Made by a program: the position numbers and the translations under genes | Notes under the pieces: model-generated | The model's database searches: none | What the model was told of the DNA's origin: nothing | Seen by the model: the letters and a program-made list of their open reading frames with translations, nothing else | Origin: Bradyrhizobium lablabi | GTDB taxonomy: Bacteria > Pseudomonadota > Alphaproteobacteria > Rhizobiales > Xanthobacteraceae | Assembly: GCF_018129385.1 (NCBI RefSeq) | Contig: NZ_JAFCLN010000003.1 | Coordinates: forward strand, 186,001 to 250,000 | Direction of reading: 5' to 3' | DNA length: 64,000 bases | Part shown: piece after piece, positions 51,598-60,964 of the stretch | Position numbering within the stretch: position 1 is the stretch's first letter | Layout of the letters: each line of letters opens with the position of its first letter

Positions 51598-52404
51598 CTA
51601 GCCGGCGATTGCCGCGAGATATCGCCGCACGGACGCATCGAACGCCGCCTTGGCGCCCGATGCGATATTGCGGCCCCACCAGGCGCCATAGACGCGGTCG
51701 AACGCCAGCGGCGCGATTGCGCTTGCGATGGCGCGCACCGCGGCCGCGTTCAGCGGAATGTAGTTCGGAAAACTGTACATGAAGCTGAGCGAGCGGCGGT
51801 CCATCGCCACCATGGCAACGTCGCCGGTGAGCAGCGCGCCGCGCCCCTCCGCACCGGCGCGCCAGTGCAGGATGGTGGCGCCGGCAAAATGACCGCCGGC
51901 GCGCACCAGCAGGATGTCATCCGATATGCGATGGCTGTCGCCGGACCATGGCACGATCGACGGATGCGGACGCGTGACCCATTTTCCATCGTCGCCATGC
52001 AGATAGACCGGAACGCCGCCGAACGCCGCGCTCCAGTCGGCGACCGCACCATAAAAATGCGGATGCGATACCGCGATCCCCTTCAGGCCGCCAAGCGATT
52101 TGATGTGCTCGATTGCTTCTGATGTCGCCAGCGGAATGCAATCCCACATCACGCAACCGTCGGTCTCGCGGATCAGCAGCGCGCGCTGCCCGATCGCAAA
52201 TCTCGGCTCGAGGGCGATGCCAAGCAGGCCGAGATCGTCGCGCCAGACGACCTTGTGGTTTTTTGCGAACGCGTCGCGGGTCAGCCATTTCTGGCCGTCC
52301 CAGTTCACAAACTGCCGTTCGTCCTCGCAGATCGGGCATGATGCCGGCGGCTTGTCGCTCTCAGGGAACTGAGCGCCGCATTGTTCGCAGGTCCAAAAGG
52401 GCAT
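51598..52404 (-). CDS. MBL-fold protein with N-terminal zinc ribbon
   Basis: 268 aa from the ATG at 52402-52404 (CGGAGATCC before it). A rubredoxin-like start [21 protein letters not shown] (two CxxC pairs, residues ~5-26; written here in part) is followed by a metallo-beta-lactamase fold: [19 protein letters not shown] in the place of HxHx[16 protein letters not shown] (about 175) and LLTGDVAMV (about 200). The active-site motif is atypical (HPHFYG), so hydrolase activity and metal content are uncertain. Confidence 0.82.
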   Translation of the reverse strand: MPFWTCEQCGAQFPESDKPPASCPICEDERQFVNWDGQKWLTRDAFAKNHKVVWRDDLGLLGIALEPRFAIGQRALLIRETDGCVMWDCIPLATSEAIEHIKSLGGLKGIAVSHPHFYGAVADWSAAFGGVPVYLHGDDGKWVTRPHPSIVPWSGDSHRISDDILLVRAGGHFAGATILHWRAGAEGRGALLTGDVAMVAMDRRSLSFMYSFPNYIPLNAAAVRAIASAIAPLAFDRVYGAWWGRNIASGAKAAFDASVRRYLAAIAG

Positions 52405-52534
52405 GGCTGGATCTCCGTCCGAGAAGAGCATGTATGCCTGGTTAACTTGCAAATCAGCCCTTGACGCTGTGGTATGAAATGCACAGCCGCGGACTACAAC
52501 CGCTCACATCGATCTCTCCAGTCGAGAAGCGCAG

Positions 52535-53680
52535 ATGTCATCTAGTACGCCGAAGCTTACCCGTAGAGCCTTCGTTGCCGTAGCCGGAAGCGCGGCGTTC
52601 TGTACGCCGGCGCTCGCCCAGCATGCCGGGCACGGCAGCACCCTGCCCGAGGCCAAACCCTCGACTGATCCCTTCTCACGATTGCAGGGCGGCGCGCCGC
52701 ATCATCTCACCACCGAGCAGATCGCCCAGCGCAAGACGGGAAGCCCGGCGCCGAAGGGACCGCCGGGCCGCTGGACTCCGAAGGCGGCATTGCCGCTGCC
52801 GCGCAGTGAGATGGCCTGGGCGACGGCGTGGGCCGGGCGCATGCATATCGTCGGCGGCTATGGCGAGGGCCGCGTCGACCGCGCCTATCACCATGTCTAC
52901 GATCCCAGGGATGACCGATGGTTCAACGCAGCCCCCTTGCCGCGCGGCGCCAATCATGTCGCTGTCGTCGCGGATGCCGGGCGCATCTATGCGCTCGGCG
53001 GCTTCATCGAGCAAAACCGCAATCCCGATCCGAATGCGTTCTTCTACGACGTCGCGTCGGACAAATGGACCACCATTGCGCCCCTGCCGCGCTCGCGCGG
53101 CGCCGCCGCGGCGGTCGCGCTCGACGGCAAGATCCATCTGATCGGCGGCGCCGGCGCGCCGACCATGGAGCGCGCCAGCGTCGGCTGGCACGAGGTCTAC
53201 GATCCGCAAGGAGACAAGTGGGAGATCCGCAAGGCGCTGCCGGCGGCGCGCGACCATGTCGGCGCGGTCGCCCATAACGGCATGATCCACATCATCGGCG
53301 GCCGCTTCAACGTGTTCGAATACAACACCGATCTCCACCATGTGTACCTGCCCGTGCAGGACACCTGGAAGGAGCGCGCGCCGCTGCCGACGCCGCGCTC
53401 CGGCCACGGCCTCGTCGTCTACCGCGACCGCTTCTTCGCGATGGGCGGCGAGTACGGCGTGATCGAGGGCGGCCAGATCACGCAAGGCGCCGTGTTCAGC
53501 CAGATGGAAAGCTATGATCCCGCGACCAACACCTGGCAATCGCACGCCCCGATGCTGACGCCGCGCCATGCGGTCGGCGCCACCACCATCGGCGATGCGA
53601 TCTACGTCGCAGGCGGCGGCGCCGTCACCGGCGGCGCGGTGCAATCGTCCGTGCATGAAGCGTTTACGCTGGCGGCTTGA
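52535..53680 (+). CDS. Tat-exported Kelch-repeat protein
   Basis: 381 aa. Twin-arginine signal (LTRRAFVAVAG, cleavage near ALAQ). Kelch repeats with GG pairs follow: RMHIVGGYGEGRVD, RIYALGGFIEQ, KIHLIGGAGAP, MIHIIGGRFNV, RFFAMGGEYGV and AIYVAGGGAVT, six blades of a propeller. Such exported propellers occur near galactose-oxidase-like or sialic-acid mutarotase proteins; here no partner is adjacent. Function unknown. Confidence 0.87.
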   Translation: MSSSTPKLTRRAFVAVAGSAAFCTPALAQHAGHGSTLPEAKPSTDPFSRLQGGAPHHLTTEQIAQRKTGSPAPKGPPGRWTPKAALPLPRSEMAWATAWAGRMHIVGGYGEGRVDRAYHHVYDPRDDRWFNAAPLPRGANHVAVVADAGRIYALGGFIEQNRNPDPNAFFYDVASDKWTTIAPLPRSRGAAAAVALDGKIHLIGGAGAPTMERASVGWHEVYDPQGDKWEIRKALPAARDHVGAVAHNGMIHIIGGRFNVFEYNTDLHHVYLPVQDTWKERAPLPTPRSGHGLVVYRDRFFAMGGEYGVIEGGQITQGAVFSQMESYDPATNTWQSHAPMLTPRHAVGATTIGDAIYVAGGGAVTGGAVQSSVHEAFTLAA

Positions 53681-53841
53681 TCGTCCGCGGTACTGCCCGC
53701 GCCAATGGCGTGGCAAGGCTCTCGCGCCGGCAGCCACCATGGGCCGAGCCATCTTGCGCGCATCACCTGATGAGGTGATTACGCCGCCGCCTCCGCCATC
53801 CATAGTCGGGAAACCGGCAGGCGGAGGCCTTTCGAAAAGCG

Positions 53842-54189
53842 ATGACTCTCAGAAACGCGATTGCTTCGAGCCTCGTGCTCCAATGGCTTTTGCTCGCAGT
53901 TCCGGCCGCTCCCGCATTGTCGGCGGCGGATGGAACTCGCGTCCAGTTTTGCTGGGCGCTCGGGAAATTCGACCACACAGTCTATTTCGCCGAAGCCGAG
54001 GTCCGCGAGGATCGGCAAACAAGCTTCACCGAGCTACTCGATATCTCCGGCATCGACCACGATCTGGTCGAATGCCGGCTTTCGGATTCAGGATCGTTCC
54101 GTTCGGTGCGCGCCGAATTGATGAAAACCTGGGCAGACTCCGAATTCGAGATCATCAACACCACGTTCCTGTCCGATCTCGATTATTGA
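53842..54189 (+). CDS. Small secreted protein, unknown
   Basis: 115 aa with a signal peptide (about residues 1-29, VLQWLLLAVPAAPALSA). The mature ~85 residues are acidic with two cysteines (FCWALG, ECRLSD). No family recognised; likely periplasmic. Confidence 0.65.
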   Translation: MTLRNAIASSLVLQWLLLAVPAAPALSAADGTRVQFCWALGKFDHTVYFAEAEVREDRQTSFTELLDISGIDHDLVECRLSDSGSFRSVRAELMKTWADSEFEIINTTFLSDLDY

Positions 54190-54380
54190 GGAATCGGGAA
54201 CTCCGCGCCGTCATCGCTCTGTCGTGTGAGGCGCGCCGTTGTGCCGGCTGGCGCAGCCACCCATTTGGGTGAGGTATTGCGCGCATCACCCAAATTATCG
54301 TCACAACGCGTCCTTAGATTGATCGGCGTTTGACGTCCGCTGGTTCCATTGGCGCGATCGCGCCACAAGGTGAGACGATC

Positions 54381-55514
54381 GTGATTATTTCAGACAAACG
54401 ATCAGAAACTATTCTCAATCTCGTCTATGACGCCGCTGCCGAGGAAGAACTGTGGAGCAGCGTTCTTACCGAGATCGCGGATTTGACCCGCAGCCAGGGC
54501 GGAATCCTGTTCGGTCAGTCGCTGACTGCAAGCCGGGTCTACTTCGACTACAACGGCCGGCTCGACGAGGAATGCAACCGCGTCTACCAGGAACGGCACA
54601 TGCAAAATGTGTGGTCGGAGCACATGGAGCATCAGCCGGTCGGCCGGGTGGTGTTTTCCGACGATGCGGTCGAAATGTCGGCACTGCGCGCGACGGCCTT
54701 CTTCGATGAGGTTCTGCGGCCGCAGGATGTCGCCCACAATTCGATGATCGCGCTGGCGGCCAAAGAAGATTTCCGGGCGGCCTTCAATATCTGCCGCAGC
54801 TCGCGCCAGGGGGCTTTCGGAGCAGACGAGCAAAAGCTGTTCGAGTGGCTGGTGCCGCATTTGCGCCGCTCGATCACGCTGGGATTCAAGCTCGACAGCT
54901 ACCAGGCCATGCAGCGCGCCGCGTTCGAGGTGCTCGAGCAACTCTCGGATGCGGTGATGCTGCTCGATCGCCGGGCTCGCCTGCTGTTTGCCAACGCGGC
55001 GGCCCGGGCGCTTGAAGAAAGCGGGGCGCTGCGCCTGCGGCAATGCGTTACGACTTACTCGCAGCCGCATTCGCAGCGATTGGCCGGGCTGATCCGATCG
55101 GCGCTGGAGGGATCGGCCGGCGGATCCATGAGCATGCCGGGCTGCATCGCGGGCCAGCACCTGACGATCCTGGTCTCCTCGGTACGCAGCAAGGATATGG
55201 GGCGGTTTTCCGACCTCAACATGAAGGACGCGGCCGTGCTGGTGTTCATCATCGACCCGGCGAACCACAATTCGATACCGCTGGCGCGGATCATGGACGC
55301 TTTCGGGCTGACGCAGGCCGAAGCGCGCGTCGCACTGGCATCGTCGTCGGGAAAGACGATGTTCGAGACGGCTCAATTGCTGGGATTATCGCCGAACACC
55401 ATCAAGACCCACCTGCGCCGGGTGTTTGCCAAGACGGCAACGGGACGTCAGGCCGAGCTGGCACGACTCATGGCATCGATAGGGACCATGCGGTTTCCCA
55501 ATGACGACCGCTAA
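54381..55514 (+). CDS. LuxR-type transcriptional regulator, paralogue of the 5.7 kb regulator
   Basis: 377 aa from a GTG at 54381 with AAGGTGAG upstream; a TTG at 54330 is less likely. The C-terminal HTH is FGLTQAEARVALASSSGKTM, ETAQLLGLSPNTIKTHLRRV, FAKTATGRQAELARLMAS. The N-terminal ~200 residues and the PAS-like middle (AFEVLEQLSDAVMLLDRRAR) align in plan with the product at 5731-6819. No receiver domain. The last four bases overlap the convergent PQ-loop gene. Confidence 0.87.
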   Translation: MIISDKRSETILNLVYDAAAEEELWSSVLTEIADLTRSQGGILFGQSLTASRVYFDYNGRLDEECNRVYQERHMQNVWSEHMEHQPVGRVVFSDDAVEMSALRATAFFDEVLRPQDVAHNSMIALAAKEDFRAAFNICRSSRQGAFGADEQKLFEWLVPHLRRSITLGFKLDSYQAMQRAAFEVLEQLSDAVMLLDRRARLLFANAAARALEESGALRLRQCVTTYSQPHSQRLAGLIRSALEGSAGGSMSMPGCIAGQHLTILVSSVRSKDMGRFSDLNMKDAAVLVFIIDPANHNSIPLARIMDAFGLTQAEARVALASSSGKTMFETAQLLGLSPNTIKTHLRRVFAKTATGRQAELARLMASIGTMRFPNDDR

Positions 55515-55873
55515 GTCCCTTTCGCCGGCGTATTTGCTACCGGCCTCAGCGAGCTGCTCCAGAGCGCGGGCGGAGCATCCGCGCTCATCAGACCGGTGTG
55601 GCGACGCCGCTTGATGGCCGTGATGACGATCACCACGATGCAACAAATCGCATAGAGCCCGCTACAGGCCGCGAGCAGGCGATCGCCGAGATTGATGGCG
55701 GCATAACAGCCGGTCGACACATGGCTGCCGGTCCACATCAGCCAGGTGGAATATGAGATGGCGGAGGCGCCGTTGCCGTCACGGGCCACCCGCCAGATCT
55801 GGGGAAAATAGGATACGAGTCGCAACCCGCTGAAAGCACTGAAAGTGCCCAGGCTGATTTCTGCAAGCGTCAT
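55511..55873 (-). CDS. PQ-loop (SemiSWEET-like) small membrane protein
   Basis: 120 aa with three membrane helices, the size of one SemiSWEET half. The PQ motif LVSYFPQIWRVARDGNGASA (about residues 19-38) followed by ISYSTWLMWTGSHVSTGCYA is characteristic. Bacterial members dimerise to pass sugars; here the substrate is unknown. The convergent overlap of four bases with the LuxR gene means both transcripts share their 3' ends. Confidence 0.8.
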   Translation of the reverse strand: MTLAEISLGTFSAFSGLRLVSYFPQIWRVARDGNGASAISYSTWLMWTGSHVSTGCYAAINLGDRLLAACSGLYAICCIVVIVITAIKRRRHTGLMSADAPPALWSSSLRPVANTPAKGT

Positions 55874-56096
55874 TGCATTCTCGCACGCGGCGCTACCGAC
55901 CTCGATTCGACCCTAGGGTTTTCGACGATGCCGGCGCGTCATCCCATCGGGTGACGTCGAGAATTTTTGATCAGCGCGCCTCACCTGAATGGATGACGAC
56001 GATTGTCGCGCGCTCGCTTACAGCTTTGCGCACTTCGGCTCGGGGTAGGGGCGAGAATGCGTGCATTTTTCAAACAATACCTGAACGAGGTTGACG

Positions 56097-56354
56097 ATGA
56101 ACAGATTTTCAACAGGTCGGACAAGCTTTTCGAAATATCCTGACGATCTCAGCGAACAGGACCGGCGGACCTACCGCCGGTGGGTTTCGGGACTGTTCGT
56201 TTTCTATTCGCTGGCGATCGCAGTTGCCGTGGCCGCTACCTTCACGCATCGGCCTGGCGGCGATGAAACGGCCTCTATCGAACGCGGCAAACAAGTCACG
56301 GCGGCGACTGCGACGTCCGGCTTCGTCACCAGCGCTGCCGCTGAGAAAAGGTGA
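56097..56354 (+). CDS. Small single-pass membrane protein
   Basis: 85 aa from the ATG at 56097 (ACGAGG six bases before). A polar start with RRTYRRWVSG, one membrane helix (about residues 33-48, LFVFYSLAIAVAVAAT) and a polar Thr/Ala tail. No family recognised. A short GAGCGG/CCGCTC hairpin overlaps the stop codon. Confidence 0.6.
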   Translation: MNRFSTGRTSFSKYPDDLSEQDRRTYRRWVSGLFVFYSLAIAVAVAATFTHRPGGDETASIERGKQVTAATATSGFVTSAAAEKR

Positions 56355-56612
56355 GCGGTTACCCGCTCGCCCGTGATCGCACCGTGCGAAGCTGTTGCGG
56401 TGGCTGTGAGGTCATTTCGCTGTCACACTAAATAATCGCGGGGCGCGGCGGTTCGCGCCACGCGCAAGTGGCCTGCCCGCAACACCCGTCGAGAAAGCGG
56501 CTGTGGCCAACACAATTCCGTCCATTCGCCAAAAGCGTGCACGCGTTGAGAAGACGCTCCCCGGCCATTGCGCTACGAAAAATGCAGGCTACGGCGGTGG
56601 TTGGGGGAAGTG

Positions 56613-59600
56613 ATGGAAGCGTTCGGCGGCAGGCTGGGCATGTGGCGCGGCGCGCTGCTCGGTTCGGTATCCCTGGTGGCGATGGCGTGCGCGTCGGATG
56701 CGTTGGCCGCGTGCCAGGGCGTGAACACCGGCAATGTGCTTTGCGATGCCGCCCATCCCTCAGGCGGCTCGCTCAATACGCAGTCCGGCGTCGATACGAC
56801 CGTTAATATCAATGCCGGCGCCGGCATCACGGGCGGTATGCTCGTGGTGGCCAACGGCGCGTCCACCTCTCAATCTGTTACCGTCAATCACAATGACCCG
56901 GGCGGCATTCGCAACAGCACGTTTGAGGCCATATTAATCTATAACTTTACCCCCAGCGGTGCTGTTACCTATACGGGGTCGGCCGATGTCGTCGGACCGC
57001 TGAGCATCAAATCATCTGGCGGCCCAGTCTCCGTCACGCAAACCTCCGGCACCGTAACCTCTGTCGCAGTCGAGACCGAGGCCTCCGGGAGCGTCGACAT
57101 CAACACGGTCGGCAGCCGGGTTGGGTTCGTCTTTGCCCGCAATATCGGGACGGGAGGACAATCGGACTTCACGATCAGAACCGGCGAAGTCACGGCGGCG
57201 GATGCCAACCAGGACGCCATATACGTGCTGGCGGGCAACAGCAGGATCACCGGACGCAATCTCAGTCTCACGACTGACGGCAACGTTCTTGGCCGCATAA
57301 GCATGTCAATGATGGGGACCGGAACCGTCGATTTTACGACCAACGCCGGTGTCACCGGCGACGTCAGGGTTGAGGCGACCAATCAGGCGAGCACCGGCGC
57401 ATTCAGGATCAATCTCAATCAGGACGTCACCGGCAACGTCAGTCTGTCCAACGCCGGGACGGGCACCACCACCGTTCACACGCGCAACATCGCCGGCACA
57501 CTCTCGGTCGGAGGCGGTGGCGGTGCAAACAGCAGCATTGTCGTTGACGGCAACGTGAACGCGGGCACCGTTGCGGCTTTCTCCTCCTACGGTGGCGGTG
57601 TTGCCTCGATCGGCCTCCGGGGTGGCGGGACCAACAGCGCGACCTTCAACGGCGCCATCTCGGGTACATTCGACGCCTCCGCCGCTCCCCGTCCGTCACT
57701 CGGCGGTCGCGTCACCGGCCTGGGCGCCACTTTGGGAAGTACATCCACTGACGGTTCGGCGACGCTGAACGTCAACGGACCGGTCACGGTGACCGGTATC
57801 GGCCGGGCCGGCGATGCGGCGCATGTAAACGGCGTGTCGCTCAGCACCGACCGCGATAGCGTCGTCCCGTTCGACGTCAACCTGCGCGGTTCGGTGTCGG
57901 CGACATCGATCGGTGACACCGCCGCCACCGTTTTCGGCATCAGCGCCTCGCAATCCCGCCTCGGCACGCTCCGGCTGACCGCCGACGGCGCCGTCACCGC
58001 CACGGCCAACGCCGCCGGCAGCACCGTCACGGGAATCTCCGTCGGCGCTTCAGCGTTTTCCACGTTCGACAATGCGACCACCTTCATCGTCCGGGCCAAC
58101 GGCGATGTGACCGCGACATCGGACGGCGCTGCGACCGGCATTTTCGTGACACGCGGGAGCACGTCCGCGGGTGTCACCGCAGGAGCGGGAGGCGCCGACG
58201 TCATCAGCAGGGGGACCGTGACCGCCAACTCCACCAGCGCGGGCGCGATCGGCGTGCGCGGCCTGTTCATGAGCGACGACACCAACGCGGCCACCCTTTC
58301 CCTGCGCACCGAAGGCAACGTGATCGCCAACGGCACGGCTGCCGGCAGCTACGGCATCTTCGCCCAGCGCGGCGGCCTCGGCGATCTGAAGATCGAGGTA
58401 CTGGCCGGGGTGCAGAGCACGGGTACCGGCATCGGCGTCACCCGCACCAATGCCGGCAACATGTTTATCACGGCGGGCAGCAATGCGGCGATCAGCGGCG
58501 TGACCGGTGTCACGACTTCGGGAGGCACCACCACGCTGGTCAATTACGGCGGCATCACCGGCACCGGCGGCACCGCGATCCAGTTCGGCGGCACCAATGA
58601 CGTGCTGCGGATGATGTCGGGCAGCACGGTGAACGGCAATGTCGTCGGCAATGGCACCAGCATTTTGCAGCTCGGCGGCACCACGGCCGCGACCGTCAAC
58701 CTTTTGCAGTTCTCCGGCTTCTCGAACATTGCATCGCTGGCCGGCTCGAACTGGAGTTTTTCGGGCACTTCGAATTTTGCCGGCACCTTCAATGTCGACG
58801 GCGCCTTCACCTTCAATGGCGACATGTCCAATGCCAGCGTCATCGTCGGGGCCGGCGGCACGCTCGGTGGCAACGGCACCTACGGCAATCTCGTCGTCAA
58901 CGGCACGTTGTCGCCCGGCAACTCGCCGGGCACCATCACGACCGGCAGCCTGGCGCTGAGTTCGGCGTCGATCTATCTGTTGCAGGTCACAGGCACGACC
59001 AGCGACAAGATCATCGTCACCGGCACCGCCAACATCGACGGCAAGGTCGTGGTCGATCCGCTGGAGCGGCTGCTGAAGAAAACCACCTATACCATCATCA
59101 ACGCAGGAACGCTGAACGGCACCTTCACATCGGCGAGCGTCGCCGGCACCAGCAATTTCGCCCGCAACGCTATTCTGAGCTATGTCGGCAACGACGTGCT
59201 GGTGACCGTCGATCCCGGCCTGCTCTCGCCGGTCCTGTCGGCGAACGCACCGGTCAATCACAGGAACGTCGCCGGCGGGATCGACAATGCGTTGCTGGGC
59301 GGCGCCAATCTCTCCAACGCCTTCAGCGCGATCTTCAATCTTTCGGGCAACGCGCTGGAGAACGGCCTGACCCAGATCTCGGGCGAGACCGCCACCGGCA
59401 CGCAGCAGACGACGTTCAACGCCATGAACCAGTTCATGGGCACGCTGCTCGATCCCTTCATCGACGGGCGCGGCGCGGCCGCCAGCGCCGGCGGCGCACC
59501 GAATGCCTTTGCAGACGAAGAAGCGCTGGCTTATGCGGCCAAGCGCTCCAATAACGACGCCTATGCCGCGATCTACCGCAAGGCGCCACTTGCGGCGGCC

Positions 59601-60455
59601 TACGATCCGCGCTGGAGCGTGTGGGCGGCGGCCTATGGCGGATCGCAGAGCACGAGCGGCAACGCGGTCGTGGGTTCGAACGACACCACCAGCCGCCTGT
59701 TCGGCACCGCCGTCGGGTTCGACTACCGTTTTTCTCCGAACACGATTGCGGGCTTTGCGCTCGCCGGTGGCGGCACCAATTTCGGCGTGACGGGCGGCGG
59801 CAGCGGCCGCTCCGACCTGTTCCAGGCCGGCGCCTTCGTTCGGCACAATACCGGCGCAGGCTATGTGGCCGGCGCCCTCGCCTATGGCTGGCAGGACGTC
59901 ACCACCGACCGCACCGTGACGGTGGCGGGCATCGATCGCCTGCGCGCCGAGTTCAACGCCAACGCCTGGTCGGGCCGCGTCGAAGGCGGCTATCGCTTCG
60001 TAGCGCCGTGGATCGGCGGCGTCGGCTTCACGCCCTATGCCGCCGGCCAGTTCACCACTTTCGACCTTCCCGCCTATGCGGAGCAGGCTGTGGCCGGCAA
60101 CAACACCTTTGCGCTGGCCTATAATTCAAAGAGCGTCACCAACACCCGCAGCGAGCTCGGCCTGCGCACCGACAAATCGTTTGCGCTCGACGGCGCGGTG
60201 CTGACGCTGCGCGGCCGCGCCGCATGGGCGCACGACTTCAACCCCGACCGCAATATCGCGGCGACCTTCCAGACCCTGCCCGGCTCAAGCTTTGTGGTGA
60301 ACGGCGCCGCGCAGGCGCCAAACTCCGCACTCACGACCGCCTCGGCCGAAGTGAAGTGGATGAACGGCTGGTCAGCGCTCGCCAGCTTCGAGTGCGAGTT
60401 CTCCAGCGTGACGCGCTCCTACGCCGGCAAGGGCGTGGTGCGATATGCGTGGTGA
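56613..60455 (+). CDS. Autotransporter outer-membrane protein
   Basis: 1280 aa from the ATG at 56613 (GGGGGAAGTG before it). A signal peptide (GALLGSVSLVAMACASDALA) leads a ~950-residue passenger rich in Gly, Thr, Asn and Val, composed of short beta-strand repeats as in right-handed helices. It has an autotransporter-associated repeat near residues 735-800 (NFAGTFNVDGAFTFNGDMSN, then GTLGGNGTYGNLVVNGTLSP). The last ~270 residues form the autotransporter barrel (SVWAAAYGGSQSTSG onward) and end in aromatic residues (VVRYAW). The passenger has no recognised enzyme or adhesin domain. Confidence 0.93.
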   Translation: MEAFGGRLGMWRGALLGSVSLVAMACASDALAACQGVNTGNVLCDAAHPSGGSLNTQSGVDTTVNINAGAGITGGMLVVANGASTSQSVTVNHNDPGGIRNSTFEAILIYNFTPSGAVTYTGSADVVGPLSIKSSGGPVSVTQTSGTVTSVAVETEASGSVDINTVGSRVGFVFARNIGTGGQSDFTIRTGEVTAADANQDAIYVLAGNSRITGRNLSLTTDGNVLGRISMSMMGTGTVDFTTNAGVTGDVRVEATNQASTGAFRINLNQDVTGNVSLSNAGTGTTTVHTRNIAGTLSVGGGGGANSSIVVDGNVNAGTVAAFSSYGGGVASIGLRGGGTNSATFNGAISGTFDASAAPRPSLGGRVTGLGATLGSTSTDGSATLNVNGPVTVTGIGRAGDAAHVNGVSLSTDRDSVVPFDVNLRGSVSATSIGDTAATVFGISASQSRLGTLRLTADGAVTATANAAGSTVTGISVGASAFSTFDNATTFIVRANGDVTATSDGAATGIFVTRGSTSAGVTAGAGGADVISRGTVTANSTSAGAIGVRGLFMSDDTNAATLSLRTEGNVIANGTAAGSYGIFAQRGGLGDLKIEVLAGVQSTGTGIGVTRTNAGNMFITAGSNAAISGVTGVTTSGGTTTLVNYGGITGTGGTAIQFGGTNDVLRMMSGSTVNGNVVGNGTSILQLGGTTAATVNLLQFSGFSNIASLAGSNWSFSGTSNFAGTFNVDGAFTFNGDMSNASVIVGAGGTLGGNGTYGNLVVNGTLSPGNSPGTITTGSLALSSASIYLLQVTGTTSDKIIVTGTANIDGKVVVDPLERLLKKTTYTIINAGTLNGTFTSASVAGTSNFARNAILSYVGNDVLVTVDPGLLSPVLSANAPVNHRNVAGGIDNALLGGANLSNAFSAIFNLSGNALENGLTQISGETATGTQQTTFNAMNQFMGTLLDPFIDGRGAAASAGGAPNAFADEEALAYAAKRSNNDAYAAIYRKAPLAAAYDPRWSVWAAAYGGSQSTSGNAVVGSNDTTSRLFGTAVGFDYRFSPNTIAGFALAGGGTNFGVTGGGSGRSDLFQAGAFVRHNTGAGYVAGALAYGWQDVTTDRTVTVAGIDRLRAEFNANAWSGRVEGGYRFVAPWIGGVGFTPYAAGQFTTFDLPAYAEQAVAGNNTFALAYNSKSVTNTRSELGLRTDKSFALDGAVLTLRGRAAWAHDFNPDRNIAATFQTLPGSSFVVNGAAQAPNSALTTASAEVKWMNGWSALASFECEFSSVTRSYAGKGVVRYAW

Positions 60456-60509
60456 GCGCGGCGGGCACTGATTAAATCAGCTAAGGCCATTTCCGAAACA
60501 GCAAAGCAA

Positions 60510-60539
60510 AAGGCCTCCGCGATAATCGCTGGAGGCCTT
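60510..60539 (+). terminator. Terminator-like hairpin after the autotransporter
   Basis: Perfect 9-bp stem AAGGCCTCC / GGAGGCCTT with a 12-base loop, 55 bases after the stop codon. The A-run before it and the weak T content after it mean it may function on both strands, ending also the small minus-strand gene. Confidence 0.65.
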
Positions 60540-60586
60540 CACTTCACGAGGGGTACATCCGCCCTCGCTCCACTACTCTTGCTATA

Positions 60587-60772
60587 TTACTGTTGCCGTG
60601 CTGCTTCCCGGGCCAGCCGTTCGGCCTTCAGACGCTCGTAGTTTGCGCGGAAAGCATTGTCCGCGCGCTTGCGCTCCGCCATCGCCTGTTCGGCTTCGAT
60701 GCGCTGCTTTTCCAATCTCGCCTCCCGCTCCATGCTGCTGGCGGCAGGCTTCATTCGGTTTTCATAGGTCAT
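60587..60772 (-). CDS. Small helical Glu/Arg/Ala-rich protein
   Basis: 61 aa, almost fully helical and charged (REARLEKQRIEAEQAMAERK, ANYERLKAERLAREAARQQ). The frame is open upstream; the ATG at 60770-60772 is one option and a second ATG is six codons later; neither has a strong ribosome site. Similar short charged proteins are common in Bradyrhizobium. Function unknown. Confidence 0.55.
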   Translation of the reverse strand: MTYENRMKPAASSMEREARLEKQRIEAEQAMAERKRADNAFRANYERLKAERLAREAARQQ

Positions 60773-60964
60773 ACAGCACAACGCGCTACGGCACCAAAAG
60801 TTCCCGTCAGATTGGCCATCGCGGGCAATCTCGCCCCCAAAGAGTCCCAACGCCTGAAGGGGGCGATGCCGTTCCAATGGCATTGGCCGGCGCAGGAACA
60901 ACCCGGCACGCGGCGCGATTAAGCCATCATCCGGATCATGCCCCAGGGAGCATCTCACGCAGCA

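Noticed and set aside
58050..59846. Minus-strand open frame of 598 codons opposite the autotransporter
   Set aside because: Shadow of the repetitive, GC-rich autotransporter gene; no ribosome site or family.
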